A stretch of DNA of 64,000 nt from Coenobita brevimanus (GCA_032717465.1 CM064653.1:38679555-38743554), one strand, 5' to 3'; positions 46,311-57,479 are shown, counted from the stretch's first letter. A program made the numbers and translations. The notes: generated by a model not told the origin, from the letters alone.

Positions 46311-46796
46311 CTAATCAACACAGAAGGTTACATTGATAATTAGTCTTTCTTAGGCGTAGAGGTGACTTTTCTTAGTGTCATCATACTGTTACCTATTGAC
46401 CTCTACTATCCCAGCATCGCACACTGTTTTTAGCTCTTTTACTAGCAGGGTCTCTCCTAAACTGTATATATCGACCTGTCGGAACAAAATAAAGGCACCA
46501 GGGCGCTGCAAGGAAAAAACGAGCATAATTACCAAACTGTGGGATAACTGTCAGTAAAGGTGGAACTGTTCCATGTTAAGGTTACAGAATTTTCAGTATA
46601 TACAGGATAATTATTGAAAAGGGGGCCTTATTATTTACCCTTAACTTGCATCAAAGGAGAGTCATTAGTACCAGTACTAATTATCAGTACCGCTACTCAA
46701 GAGTAATTAACGAGGGCAGGAGGTGAAGACAGGTGAGGTAAGTCGTGCAGGAATGAAGTGCAACATGCTTCATTAGCGGTACCACGGTGACACTAA

Positions 46797-47205
46797 TTAC
46801 GCCCTTACCTGTCCACCCCTTACCCTCTTACCTGTCCACTCCTTACCCTCTTACCTCTCCATCCCTTACCCTCTTACCTGTCCACCCCTTACCCTTCTTA
46901 CCTGTCCACCCCTTACCCTCTTACCTGTCCACCCCTTACCCTCTTACCTGTCCACCCCTTACCCTCGTACCTGTTAACCCCTTAACCTCTTACCTGTCCA
47001 CCCCTTACCCTCTTACTTGTTAACCCCTTACCCTCTTACCTGTTAACCCCTTACCTTCTTACCTGTTAACCCCTTACACTCTTACCTGTCCACCCCTTAC
47101 CCTCTTCCTGTCCACCCCTTACTCTCTTACTTGTTAACCCCTTACCCTCTTACCTTCATCCCTTACCTTCTTACCCGTCCACCCCTTACCCTCTTCCCTG
47201 TCTCC
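46797..47205. repeat. 23-bp minisatellite, about 17 copies
   Basis: Unit CCCCTTACCCTCTTACCTGT plus CCA (23 bp), with TTA for CCA in later copies. Every frame reads as a 23-residue Pro/Leu/Ser/Thr repeat; not a gene. C/T-rich DNA continues to 47420. Confidence 0.95.
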
Positions 47206-47893
47206 TCCCCCATCTTACATGCCCCTATCACTCTTACTTCCCTTCCCACCTCTCCTCCTGTTCCCAGCCTCTCGTCCCTCTCTGTGTCGCCCACTTATCT
47301 CCCATCATCATCCTTTCCTATCTCCTTGTTTCCCTCACACTATCACCTCCCACCCCTCATCCCGTCTCCCTTTGGTTCACCTTACCCTCTCCTCCACACC
47401 CCCATATTCCTCACAATGCCTTTAGCTGAACTTCACCATATCATTATGGAGTCGCAAAGTGTATAAATGGAAACCAGCAAACGTAACTCCGATGTTAACG
47501 AAAGATAACAAACTACAACCTGGGAATAACCATCTAATTACGCCTAACATTATTCGTTTAATAGAGACGTCTGTCAAACAATAACAATAATAAAATCTTC
47601 GAAAAATCACTCTTTGCCAACGACTCTCTTGGATCTTTTCCTCAACGATGTATTAAAAATATCCAATGCACTACGACGAGACCACATCCATTGACGATGT
47701 ATATTTCAATCTTTAAAAGATGTTCAATAAAGTTTCCCACAAAATTTGACAAAAGCTAAAGATGCATGACGTCTGCAGCAGTGCACTCAGAAATATTACT
47801 AATTAACTAATTTATGGACGTGAACAGTAATAATAAATCGAAAAGAATCAGGTTGCAAAGACGTGAAAAGCGGAGAGACCTAGAGCTCAATGT

Positions 47894-47897
<4 letters not shown>

Positions 47898-47950
<53 letters not shown>
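47898..47950. repeat. (AT)n within the old LINE
   Basis: About 53 bp of AT between RT homology blocks; see the LINE entry. Confidence 0.97.
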
Positions 47951-47952
<2 letters not shown>

Positions 47953-48681
47953 ACAAAGGTACTGGCGAAGGCTTGGGTTGTAAATTGGGTTGTAAAATAT
48001 TTAAATTCATTGACGATTAAAAAACTGGCAATGAAGTGGATATATCTTTACATGGCAGGTAGCTAACGGGAGGCCGTAATTAGCTGTTTAATGGGCCCAA
48101 ACGTGGCATATACATTTTAATATTACTAATGCAGTGATAACAGCAGTAAAAATGGAAGGGACTGTGACATGACAAATGGATTTTATATTACTGAATGCAC
48201 AGTGCTACACACTGGCAGTAAAAATGAACGAGCCTGCTGTACAGTACAATGAATAATATCCAGCTTAATACTGTACGCCATAAATAATCAGACCTATAAA
48301 TCAAATTTCCTGAAACCAAGAAACAGTGTACACAAGTTGCTAAGAAAGCCATCAAATTAACTGGATCTTATGTAGGGCATTCCATTATCAATCAGAAAAC
48401 ATTACTCTACCTTGTACAATTACGTCGCAGTAGTGTGTCCATTCCTGGTCACTTTATTACCGTGCATAAAAAATTATACGAGGCTAGAAAAAAAACACAG
48501 CAATGGGTGCCAACAATTATACTTTGAGTAAACCATGCGTGGAAAGTCTATAAGAGTTTAGTCTGCTTATCCTAACTAAACCCAGACTACAAGGGCATTA
48601 AATCCAAGTACACAAAATCTTCCCAGGGCATGATAATATGGCTGTCGAAAAATAATTCACGACAGATTGGTCGAATTATTT

Positions 48682-48688
48682 CGGAAGT
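48682..48688. repeat. Target site duplication, left copy
   Basis: CGGAAGT, repeated at 52432-52438. It abuts the (ATAG)n tail of the minus-strand LINE. Confidence 0.8.
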
Positions 48689-48700
48689 CTATCTATCTAT

Positions 48701-50212
48701 CTATCTATAGCCCGACGCCCTAATCCCGCAAAGGGTGGCCGCAGACAAAACGTCTTCAAGTCGCTCTATCAACCACCAACTCACTTCCCCGTCCCTCATA
48801 TACCTCTCAACTCCATCCCTCAACCTCATCCTCGGTCTACCCCTCCCTCTCCCTCCTCCCACCTCACCTACATACACCCTCTTAGTCAGTCTTTCATTCT
48901 CCATTCTCTCCACATGTCCAAACCACCTCAGTGTATTTCTCCTAATCTTTTCAACCACATCCACATCTACCCCACAACGTTCCTTCACTTCTTCATTCGT
49001 CAACCTGTCCCTCCACGTCACTCCACATGCTCCTCTCAAGTAACTCATTTCCACTGCTCTCACTCTTGACTTGTTCCCCTCTTGCAAGGTCCACGCCTCG
49101 CTTCCATGCGTCAGGGTTGGGATCACAATACCATCATGCAGTGACTTCTTAACTTCCATACTCACCTCCCTATTTCTCATCACTGCTTTCAGTGTACCAA
49201 CAACCTTTCTTCCCTGCTGTACCCTTTCACGTATTTCATCCCCCAAAGTTCCATCCTTACTCATCACACTACCCAAGTACTTGAATGCACTCACATTCTC
49301 CATATCCTCACCATCCAACCTCACTGCACACTCTGTGACTTCATTCCTCTCAAACACCATAACTTTACTTTTGTTTACATTAACTTTCAGCTTCCTCCTC
49401 CTACACACTGTCCCAAATTCATTCACCAAACCTTGCAACTCCCATTCATCTTCACTCAACAATACTGTATCATCAGCAAACAGCAACACCGGAAGCTTCC
49501 AAATCTCACCCTCATTCATTAGGGCCACCCCCACATCCACTGCCCTACCTTGCACCTCCTTTACAACCCCATCCATATATATATTAAACAGCCATGGAGA
49601 CATCACACAACCCTGTTTCAGTCCCACACTGAGATCAAAGAACTCACTCAGCTCACCATCCACTCGCACCGTAGCCCTAGCTCCCTCGTACATACTCTTC
49701 ACAGCACTCAACAATTTCCCCTCCACTCCATATATTCTTAATACCTTCCACATACCTTGCCTATCTATTCTGTCATAAGCTTTCTCCAAGTCCATGAAGG
49801 CAGCATACACTTTCCTTCCCTTCTCTAGATACTTCTCCACTAAACACCTTAGAACAAATATCTGATCTACACACCCTTTTCCCTTCCTAAATCCCCCTTG
49901 TTCTTCTCCAACTAGCTCCTCTGTCATATGCCTAACCCTATCAATGAGTATTCTACCATATATTTTACCAGTCACACTATGTAGGCAAATACCCCTATGG
50001 TTACCACATACTTCTCTCTCCCCTTTTCCTTTGTACAGAGGAACAATTATACCTGATTTCCAGTCCTCTGGAACCCTTCCCTCTTCCCAAGCCAATCTAC
50101 ACAACTTCCATATCCACTCCACAACAATCTCACCCCCATACCTAAGCATTTCACCACACACTCCATCAATTCCTGGGGCCTTTCCCAGCTTAATCTTCTT
50201 CATCGCTTCCAC
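48701..50212 (-). pseudogene. RTE-type LINE reverse transcriptase region
   Basis: A 503-codon frame. Visible blocks (numbered from the first codon of the frame, a GTG): GKAPGIDG 10-17, VPEDWKSGIIVPLYKGKG 47-64, NHRGICL 71-77, GGFRKGKGCVDQI 106-118, the catalytic AFMDLEKAYDRID 138-150, GLKQGCVMSP 197-206 and FADD 245-248, so both catalytic aspartate sites are intact. After the thumb come GSEAWTL, RWFGHVERM and a GRGRGRPRMR basic stretch, the usual RTE C terminus. The protein copies LINE RNA into DNA at a nicked target. The frame is offset by one from the upstream endonuclease frame and has no ATG at its start, so it is the second half of one broken polyprotein, not a separate gene. Damage appears minimal otherwise, suggesting a young copy. 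Confidence 0.9.
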
Positions 50213-51708
50213 TACTTCGACCTACTGATCTCTTCCTCCCTCCTCTCATCTCTTCTTCTCCCAGCCATTCCCCAACCACTTATACTCACACTGCTCTCAC
50301 TCTCTACATTCAACAAATCCTCAAAGTGCTCCTTCCATCTCCTCAATTTCTCTCTCTTCTCCACCAACAATCTATTATTCCTATCTTTCACTCCCCTACT
50401 ATTTCCCCTTTCACACTGCCTTACTTTCTTTACCTCCTTCCAAAACAATTTCTTACTCTCCCTCCATTTCACGCTCAGATTCCTCCCAAACTCTTCATCC
50501 ACTTTCTTCTTACTCTCCTTCACCAGTCTCTTAACCTCCCTTCTCCTGCTCACATATACCTCTCTCTTCTCTCTCTCATCTTCTCCCCTACCTCTACTCG
50601 CCAACCATTCACCATATGCCTTCTTCTTTTGTTCCACAGCTCGTTTCACCTCATCATTCCACCATGCTGTCCCTTGCACACCCTTGCATCTCCTCCTCAC
50701 TCCACAAACCGCCTCACACGCTGCGCCTATCTCTTCCGTGAATATCTTACATACGTCTTCCACCCCTTCCATCTGCTCTAGCTCATACCTTCCCAATCTT
50801 TCTTCCACTATGCTCTTATACTCTGTCATTTTCTCACTATCTTGCAATTTCTCCACTCTTCTCACAGGAGCTGCTTCCTCCTGTCTTCCCCTTCGTCTCC
50901 TCAACCACTTTCTTTGCAGCTCTACCTTGGCCATCACTAAGTGATGGTCCGAGACTCCATTCCCCCACCCTCTCCGCACCCTTGCATCCAACACTTGTCT
51001 TCTCATTCGCTCATCCACACACACGTAGTCTATCATTGCCTTTCGTTCAACAAGTTCACCATCCATCCTCCTCATTACTCTCCATGTATACCGGTGGATC
51101 ATCTTATGACGAAAGTAGGTGTTGGCTATTGCCAACCCCTTACCAGCACAGATGTCCACCAAAGCACTACCATTCTCATCTACTTCAGCTGGCACACCCC
51201 ACTGACCAACCACTCCATCCACTCGTACATTCCCAACTTTGCCATTCATGTCTCCAATCAACAGCACTCTCTCGCTCCTCTCAAACTTGTCCATACATGC
51301 TTCTACTCTCGCCCAAAACTCATCTTTCACTCTTGCCACTCGATCCTCTGTTGGAGCATACACGCATACAATCGCCCATGCTTGTATACCTACTTTCATC
51401 CTCACCCATACAATCCTCGCACCCACTGTTCCATACTCTCTTATATTCTCCTTCCACTTCTTGCTTATCATCAGACATACTCCCTCACTTGCCCTCTCAT
51501 TCTCACTGACTCCCGCACATATACCTACACCGTATTCCCATTCTCTCATCCTTTCACCTTTCCATTTAGTTTCAGTCAATCCACATATATCTACTTTTGC
51601 ATCCTCAAGCACCTGGACAATCTCTCTCTCTTTCACTTCATCATTCACTCCTCTCACATTCCATGTTCCCACTCTCAGAATGTCCTTTGTCCGTTCCTTA
51701 GTCGTCAA
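50212..51708 (-). pseudogene. RTE-type LINE APE-like endonuclease region
   Basis: A 498-codon frame. Residues 10-260 form an apurinic-type endonuclease domain: TWNVRG 15-20 (Asn17), TETKW 45-49 (Glu46), VYAPTE 116-121 (Tyr117), GDMNG 152-156 (Asp153, Asn155), MIDYV 225-229 (Asp227) and SDHH 253-256 (Asp254, His255). All expected catalytic positions are present. It would nick the target DNA strand to prime reverse transcription. Residues 280-498 are a charged linker ending SRSK and a TAG at 50214-50212. No ATG precedes the domain in frame: the open stretch runs back to a TAA near 51762 and the codon at the listed start is TTG. The start has either been lost or the translation signal is unusual. 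Confidence 0.9.
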
Positions 51709-51874
51709 CGTATGGTCCGTCCGGGTCCGAGGCGCTTTATTTGCTTTTTTAGTTAGTTCTTTTTACGGGGTGGGGCACTAACCCACCACCAACCCTTTTC
51801 GTCGCCTCGTACGACAAGCAGGGATACTGGGGGAGTATTCTTGAAACCCCCCTACCCCCAGGGGGTACTTTTAC
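51709..51874 (-). other. LINE 5' leader
   Basis: Non-coding leader with a GC-rich, partly self-complementary stretch (TACCCCCTGGGGGTA on the minus strand) and GTCGTACGAGGCGACG. From memory, similar leaders precede many arthropod RTE-type elements; that would need a search to confirm. Confidence 0.6.
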
Positions 51875-51910
51875 GGGTGAACAATCCGACACTTGGCGGA
51901 TTCTGCTTCG

Positions 51911-51948
<38 letters not shown>

Positions 51949-51971
51949 GACGTCGCTATGAACGCTTGGCT

Positions 51972-52018
<47 letters not shown>

Positions 52019-52431
52019 TAAAACTCGTAAAAGTCAAAAGGATCGATAGGCCGTGCTTTCGCAGTCCGTATTCGTACTGAAAATCAGGATCAAGCCAGCT
52101 TTTGCCTTTTTACTCTACGCGAGGTTTCTGTCCACGCTGAGCTGGCCTTAGGACACCTGCGTTATCATTTGACAGATGTACCGCCCCAGTCAAACTCCCC
52201 ACCTGATTCTGTCCTCGGAGCGGATCGCAGAGGGCCCCGGCGATGCGGGGCGAAGGGCAGGCACACCTCGGCGGGCTGCAGCGGCGGCCGACCCGACAAC
52301 CTGTGCAGCAACCCCCCCACACCCCGTGAAGGAGGAATGAGGAGGAGGAGACAAGAGGGAGTAGGCCTGAGCCCGCCCCACCGAGGACCCCCCACCGCTG
52401 CTTAGCGCTAGAATAAGGAGACACTCCCGCG
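51875..52431 (-). pseudogene. 28S rRNA fragment (retrocopy)
   Basis: The minus strand matches the conserved 3' part of 28S rRNA: GGTGGGGAGTTTGACTGGGG, GATAACGCAGGTGTCC, CAGTACGAATACGGAC, GGTGTCAGAAAAGTTACC, ACAGGGATAACTGGC, AAGCGTTCATAGCGACG, TTTTTGATCCTTCGATG and, at the junction, GGATTGTTCACCC. Conserved sequence runs to about 52220. From there to 52431 is GC-rich and fits an expansion segment poorly known to me. 28S sequence stops at 51875 and does not resume on the other side of the LINE. It is an incomplete, displaced copy, not a working rRNA gene. Confidence 0.92.
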
Positions 52432-52600
52432 CGGAAGTACTGGTTATAAAACTGTGGGCAACGTTTCCTATCACATAAAGCTAAGCAATTCTTCTTCAAT
52501 GGAGTTGTAAATAAATGGAACAAATTGTCTTCAAGTGAGGTAAACTGAGATACAGTACTAACACTTAATAAATGTTTGGATAAATGTATGGTTTCTTCCC
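52432..52600 (+). pseudogene. Old CR1/L2-type LINE, C-terminal part after the insertion
   Basis: Starts with the second CGGAAGT and continues the old LINE: STGYKTVG, then after a 1-base shift QRFLSHKAKQFFFNGVV, NKWNKL and DTVLTLNKCLDKCM. This is the usual closing segment of CR1/L2-type ORF2. Read with the sequence ending at 48688 it is continuous. Confidence 0.8.
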
Positions 52601-53055
52601 CAGATAAATATGTTCACTCTAGAACAATACTCTTCTGAAGTATAAACTCTTTCAGTACAAAGGATGGGGGACAGCCACAGAATATCGCGATGTAAAGCTA
52701 TAAGCGAAAATTTGCCAACAGTCCCCGGCCAGCACTGTGTCCTGCCTTCCATAGTTTCATTCCTACCCATACGACTAAGGGTATTCTTCCTTCTAACGTT
52801 CTTACGTGTGCCTCATACAGGTGTCACACAAAAACAGTTCATGTAACATCATCCAGTACCACAGCCGGCATAGAACTTTTGATCACGGCTGTAAAATCAG
52901 CAACAAAAGTCCTTCCGAGTCTCGGTTGTTCTCTCCATGGATTTTGAAAATTTGTCCCATGATTTCGAAGCAAACGACACTATTGACAAAGATGTGTGGC
53001 GAAATAAAGTTATGTGTGTCTGCTGCTTCTGATTCATTAGGCTGACTGTCAAAGT
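52601..53055. other. Unassigned DNA
   Basis: Mixed sequence, partly open in one frame (52806-53045, 79 codons) but without a block I can assign. (GA)n follows at 53059-53084. Confidence 0.35.
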
Positions 53056-53308
53056 CCGCGAGAGAGAGAGAGAGAGAGAGAGAGAAGCGACAAGACTTTT
53101 GCTGGTGACTCTACCTAATGAGGACTTGTTATACTTCCCTTTCAGGTTAATAAATATAGATTAAGAATTTCCTTCCTCCTTTCGTATGAAATTTCCATTA
53201 CTTTTTTTTATGCTGTATATTTGTTCTCAGTTTTAACAGCAGGCTTCCACTGTAGGAGGGATTGGTTGGGGGTGACGCAGGTGGGGAGGGAGGGGTGGTG
53301 CCTTCCTG

Positions 53309-53421
53309 GTTTGTTATCCTTGTCGTGTTATCATAGCGCAAAGACTAGCTATAAACTACCCTAACACAAACTGCTTCGAAGGAACAATAAATCTGCTACA
53401 GCTTGCTTTCCTTTGTACTCC
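53309..53421 (+). repeat. Shared header segment, copy 4
   Basis: TTGTTATCCTTGTCGTG, CTGCTTCGAAGGAAC and the identical ending TTGCTTTCCTTTGTACTCCC. A weaker fifth ending (CTGCCTTCTTTTGTACCC) lies at about 54106-54123, again ahead of a C/T tract. Confidence 0.7.
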
Positions 53422-53917
53422 CTGTCACATTATCTCCTCTCACCCCTATGTGTCTCCCTCTTCATTTTGCCTCATCCCTCTCATCATCTCTTTACTCCTC
53501 TCTCCCTGTCTTCATTATCATCTCTCTAGCTTCTATTCCTGCCACCCTTCTCATTATCTTCCCACGTGTCGAGGTAAACAGCAGAGCAACTTTCCTGGCA
53601 ACGTTGTGAAAACTCTTCCTTCCAAACACATAATACTGTTTGCATGACAAATACGGTGATGTAGTTGTGAAGGAAGATTTTTACATCGTTTTCACACCCA
53701 TTGCACTGTTCTGTACGTAAAAATGTCCATGAATTAACTGAGCGAGCTGTACAGTACAATAAAAAAACTATCGCGCAGAAGAGGTCAGATGACGTCCTAA
53801 AATATCAACATAGCTCGCGTTATTCTCAGGTAATTAAAATGTTATTACCTAAATGTGTATAATTATGTTAAAACTACTGACTAGGAAATATAAAGCAAGC
53901 GATACATATGGCATCCT

Positions 53918-53954
<37 letters not shown>
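53918..53954. repeat. Poly(A) run
   Basis: About 36 A, then GGTTTATTAACG. It may be the tail of an unrecognised plus-strand retroelement, or a simple repeat. Confidence 0.9.
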
Positions 53955-53956
<2 letters not shown>

Positions 53957-54123
53957 TTTATTAACGTGGGACAGAATCAACTAGCATCGCATCGTCTGTG
54001 GTGTCAGAAAGTGTCGCGCTGAAGTGTGCACCGATACTTTTTTGATCGACTGTACATCATTCTGCCAAACACAGCTTCGTAAATGTCGATAAAAATGAAC
54101 TGCTGTCTGCCTTCTTTTGTACC

Positions 54124-55310
54124 CTTCCCCTCATCCTGCCCTCCCCCAACAAACATAAGAGGGCCACTCACCTTCCCCATTTCCTGGTCATCCACCCCAA
54201 CACCCGTAAATTTTCCCCCACCCACTTCCCATCCCCCCACCCATCGCATTCACCCTTTCATCAATACGACCACCCGCATCGAGTCTTTCAACCACTCCCC
54301 ACCCATACCCCCAACCCCTTCAATCAACCACCCACGTGTTATCTTTATCTCTTCCTCCCACTCCTTTCTCGGCTTGTCCCCTTCTCTCCCCCTCCCTTCC
54401 CACCTCTTACCCAATCCTTCCACCCCATCAAATCCCCCCCGATTTTTTTCATTCCTCTCCTCTCCACCCACCTCTTCCCCCCCCCCCTTTCGTCCCTTAA
54501 CCTCATCTTTTACCTACCTACCCTCCCCCTCCATCCTCTTCCTCTGCTCTCCGTTCCCTCTCTTCCCCTCCTGTTCCCTCCACTTCCTTCCCACTACTCT
54601 TACCCTCTTCTGTTCCTGTCCCCCACCCCTTTCCTCCTCGGTTCTCTCCTTTCCTCTCCCTTCACCAGCCCTCCCTCCCAACTCCCCCATCCACTCAGGT
54701 ACGCTGGGCTGTCTGACCCCAACTTTTAATTCCCTCTCTCCCTCCCTCCCATCCCTCTAAGCTCTCCAGATATACCTCCCTTTCCCTCTCACCCCTCCCA
54801 TTTCCTTCACACCTTTCCCACATCCCTGAACTGGGTATCCCTCCCTTCCTCTCCTCTCCTTTACCCACTTCCCTCTCATTTTTCCACACCCACCCTCCTC
54901 TCATTTTTCCACACCCACCCTCCTCTCATCTTTTCACATCCATCCTCCTCTCATCTCTACCCACTTCGATCTCATCTTTCCATACCCACCCTCCTCTCAT
55001 CTTTCCACACCCGCCCTCCTCTCCTCTACCAACCTCCCTCTCATCTTTCCATACACACCCTCCTCCCCTATCCTCCACCTACCTCACTCTCATCTTTCCA
55101 CACTCAGCCTCCTCTCCTCTCGTCTGCCCATCTCCCTCTCATCTTTCCACACCCACCCTCCTCTCCTCTGCCCACCTCCGGCTCATCTTTCCACACCCAC
55201 CCCTCCCTCCTTCCCTTTTATCCCTCAATTTGGCACTCCTTCCTATCTCCTCTCCTTATCACCCTGCCCCCTCCATTAGCTCCATCACCTACACCTCCAT
55301 TCTAACTCTG
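54124..55310. repeat. Polypyrimidine tract 7 with tandem repeats
   Basis: C/T-rich. From about 54870 to 55205 a 25-60-bp unit with CTCTCATCTTTCCACACCCA repeats at least eight times with indels. Confidence 0.88.
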
Positions 55311-55317
55311 CCTCTTT

Positions 55318-55391
55318 AGTTTAATTCATTTCTTTTATCTTGCTACCTCCACACGATTTTACTCAGCGTACGAGAAAAAGGGAAGTGTCCA
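55318..55391. repeat. TTAA palindromic family, left-arm fragment
   Basis: ATCTTGCTACCTCCACACGA then TTTTACTCAGCG, truncated by the next copy. Confidence 0.6.
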
Positions 55392-55612
55392 TTAACCCAT
55401 TCACAATGATGACGTCTTTCAAAATTTATTCTTGGTACCATAAGATTGTTTTTTTATTCAGGTTAGAGGAGACCTTTAGAACTGGAGAGGTTATACGGTA
55501 CAAAGCCTTCAACAATTTAGATCTTGCCCTCTACTACATGTCTGCTGAATAAAATCGTCTGGAGGCAGCAAGAATACACCAACATATGACTTCACCGGAT
55601 TATGGGGATTAA
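55392..55612. repeat. TTAA palindromic family, full copy 1 of tandem pair
   Basis: Starts TTAACCCATTCACAATGATG, right arm TGCTGAATAAAATCGTCTGG then AGGCAGCAAGAATA, and ends ATGGGGATTAA. The final TTAA is shared with the next copy. Confidence 0.75.
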
Positions 55613-55811
55613 TCACCATCAAGACGAATTATTTTAGCTAATTCTTGCTACTTCCAGACGGTTTCATGCAAATTATGAAAGGCCTCTCGTACTGAAGGAG
55701 CTTAAGAAGGCTAAATCTAACCCCCCCTACAGTTCGAAAAGTCTCTACTGAGCTGAATAAAATCGTCTGGAGGTAATAGGTATAAAGGAATATAAAACAG
55801 TATCAGGTTAA
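55609..55811. repeat. TTAA palindromic family, full copy 2 of tandem pair
   Basis: Starts TTAATCACCATCAAGACG, left arm TTGCTACTTCCAGACGGTTT, centre CTCTCGTACTGAAGGAGC and CTACAGTTCGAAAAGTC, right arm GAGCTGAATAAAATCGTCTGG, ends CAGGTTAA. All parts of the family consensus are present. Confidence 0.78.
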
Positions 55812-55869
55812 TGTCCTTACATTTCATATTGCTTTTTATCCACGGCTTATCTCACTTCCTCAACGACCG

Positions 55870-55921
55870 AACCCCAACCCCCCCCCCTCTCTCTCTCTCT
55901 GCATCTCCATCCCCTCCCGCC

Positions 55922-55963
<42 letters not shown>

Positions 55964-56082
55964 GTCTTGGCAGCCTATCCGCTTTCGCTCTGACGTGTCC
56001 TTAAACAAACATACACGCACGCATACACATAGACACTTCATCCCCTCTATTTCCGTACCTGCTGAGCTTCATCTTTATATCG

Positions 56083-56127
<45 letters not shown>

Positions 56128-57440
56128 TCCCTACTAACTTCTCATTCTCTTTCTTTCTCTATCACGCCTAACCCTTCCCCCATCTATCTATCTAGCCATC
56201 AATCTATATCTATCTATCTACCTATCTACTACCACTACACTGTTTTCACACCAGTACAGTAAGTGGGTTAGACCCTCGGAGTAACTAGCTTACGGCACCA
56301 GATAAACTCGTTACGAGGCAAAAGGTTTCCCGTCATCTTTATTTCCTTTATAAGCCTACTCTTCTTCGTACTCCCACCACCCCCAACCCTCCCCATACCC
56401 CCCCCGGGCCATTTCCTCCCCCCCCAACCCCACCCTTTTCCCTCTTTTTCTCCCTTCCCACTGATTTATCTCCCCCTCCCTTCATTTTTTTTTTTTTTCC
56501 ATCCCCACTACTACCTTCCCCTTCAACCCACCCATTCCCCTTCTTCCCTTTTTTTCCACCCTTCTCGCCAAATACTTTCCTCTCTCCCCCACCCTCTCTC
56601 TGCCCACCACCCCACTACCTATGTAATTCTTTCCCTCTAGCCTTCCCCCTTCTTCTTCCCCTCCTCCCCTACTAACAAAGCCCCTCTCCCTCTCCTTCAC
56701 TCCTACCTTCATCCCACCCTATCCTATTCTCTTTCTCCCTTTTTCTTCCCATGTTTTCCTCCGCCCACCCCACAACAACCCCTGTCCCATTTTCCCAACT
56801 TCCCCTTGTCCCCTACCAATTTCCCCCACCCCTCTCCTCTACCCCTATCACCTCCTTCCTCCCGTCCACAACCTCTCCATCCCCCCACCTCCCCATCCAC
56901 CCGCTCAATTTCTTCGTCCACCCCTCCTTCCTCTCCTCACATCCACAAAACCCATCGTCCCCACCTCTTCCTTTTTCTTTCTGATCCCTTCCGCTCCTCC
57001 CTCTGTCTTCTTTCCACTTTATCTCCTTCCATCAATTTCCCCATCATTTCTCTGTCCTATCTCACCCTACCTCACCACTCTCTTTCCTCCTTGCTCTCCT
57101 CCCAACCACATCCTTTGCCTACTTCTCTTCCCGTACTTCCTCCCCCCCTCCTCCTTCCCCTTCTCCCTCTTTTCCTCCCATGCCTTCTTCTTCCCCTTTT
57201 CCTCCCCTTCCCTTCCTTTCCCGTATTTTCTTCTTCACTCCATCCCTCTTCCCAATCGCACCCCTCCTCTTTCCCCCCCACACCCACTCCCCAAACCTCT
57301 CCCCCTCACAAACACATCCTCATTTCCCCCTCCCAAACCTCGCTCCTACCCCCATCTTCTCTCTCCCCTGATCCCTTCCCCCCATCCCAACTACATCCTC
57401 TTTTCCCCTCCCATTCCTCGCCCCTACCCATACCTCCCCC
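55870..57440. repeat. Polypyrimidine tract 8 with (CT)n
   Basis: (CT)n at about 55923-55960 and 56088-56126; the rest is C/T-rich apart from about 56170-56350. The 296-codon frame is compositional. Confidence 0.87.
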
Positions 57441-57479
57441 TCCCGCAAATCCCAGTAAATTGACAGCGTGGCGTGCAGC

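Larger units (their letters stand above)
47440..48688 (+). pseudogene. Decayed CR1/L2-type LINE reverse transcriptase, upstream part
   Basis: Translation with several frame changes gives recognisable reverse transcriptase blocks in order: WKPANVTP and DNKLQPGN (47466-47530), a KAFDKVPHK-like block read as KMFNKVSHK (near 47718), and FKFIDD at 48000-48017, in place of the catalytic FADD. Thumb and C-terminal blocks follow (TVLHTGSKNERA near 48207, CIKNYTRLEKKHS near 48475, IQVHKIFPGHDN near 48605). Stops and frameshifts make it non-functional. The segment between the palm blocks that should hold the GVPQGS box is replaced by (AT)n at 47898-47950. The C-terminal part resumes at 52439 after a 3.7-kb insertion. 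The clade call (CR1/L2/Rex, Jockey superfamily) rests on block wording only. Confidence 0.8.
48689..52431 (-). mobile_element. Chimeric insertion: RTE-type LINE fused to 28S rRNA fragment
   Basis: A 3,743-bp block flanked by the 7-bp repeat CGGAAGT. In minus-strand order it holds 28S rRNA sense sequence (52431-51875), a LINE 5' leader (51874-51709), an endonuclease frame, a reverse transcriptase frame and an (ATAG)n tail (48709-48689). The very short 3' region, with the stop codon inside the tetranucleotide tail, is typical of RTE/BovB-type LINEs. The host sequence on both sides is one older LINE whose reading resumes across the block. A single insertion event creating both parts is therefore favoured, by template switching onto rRNA during reverse transcription. 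The alternative is a LINE family that permanently carries this 28S segment. Confidence 0.82.

Noticed and set aside
51875..52431. Functional 28S rRNA gene, or a site-specific LINE in rDNA (R1, R2 or RT type)
   Set aside because: 28S sequence is only on the 5' side of the LINE, no rDNA follows its 3' end, and the flanks on both sides are an unrelated old LINE with a target duplication enclosing the 28S part.
52806..53045. Possible further reverse transcriptase fragment (DFENLSHDF-like reading near 52940)
   Set aside because: Only one weak block, and no second motif in order. I could not support a homology claim.
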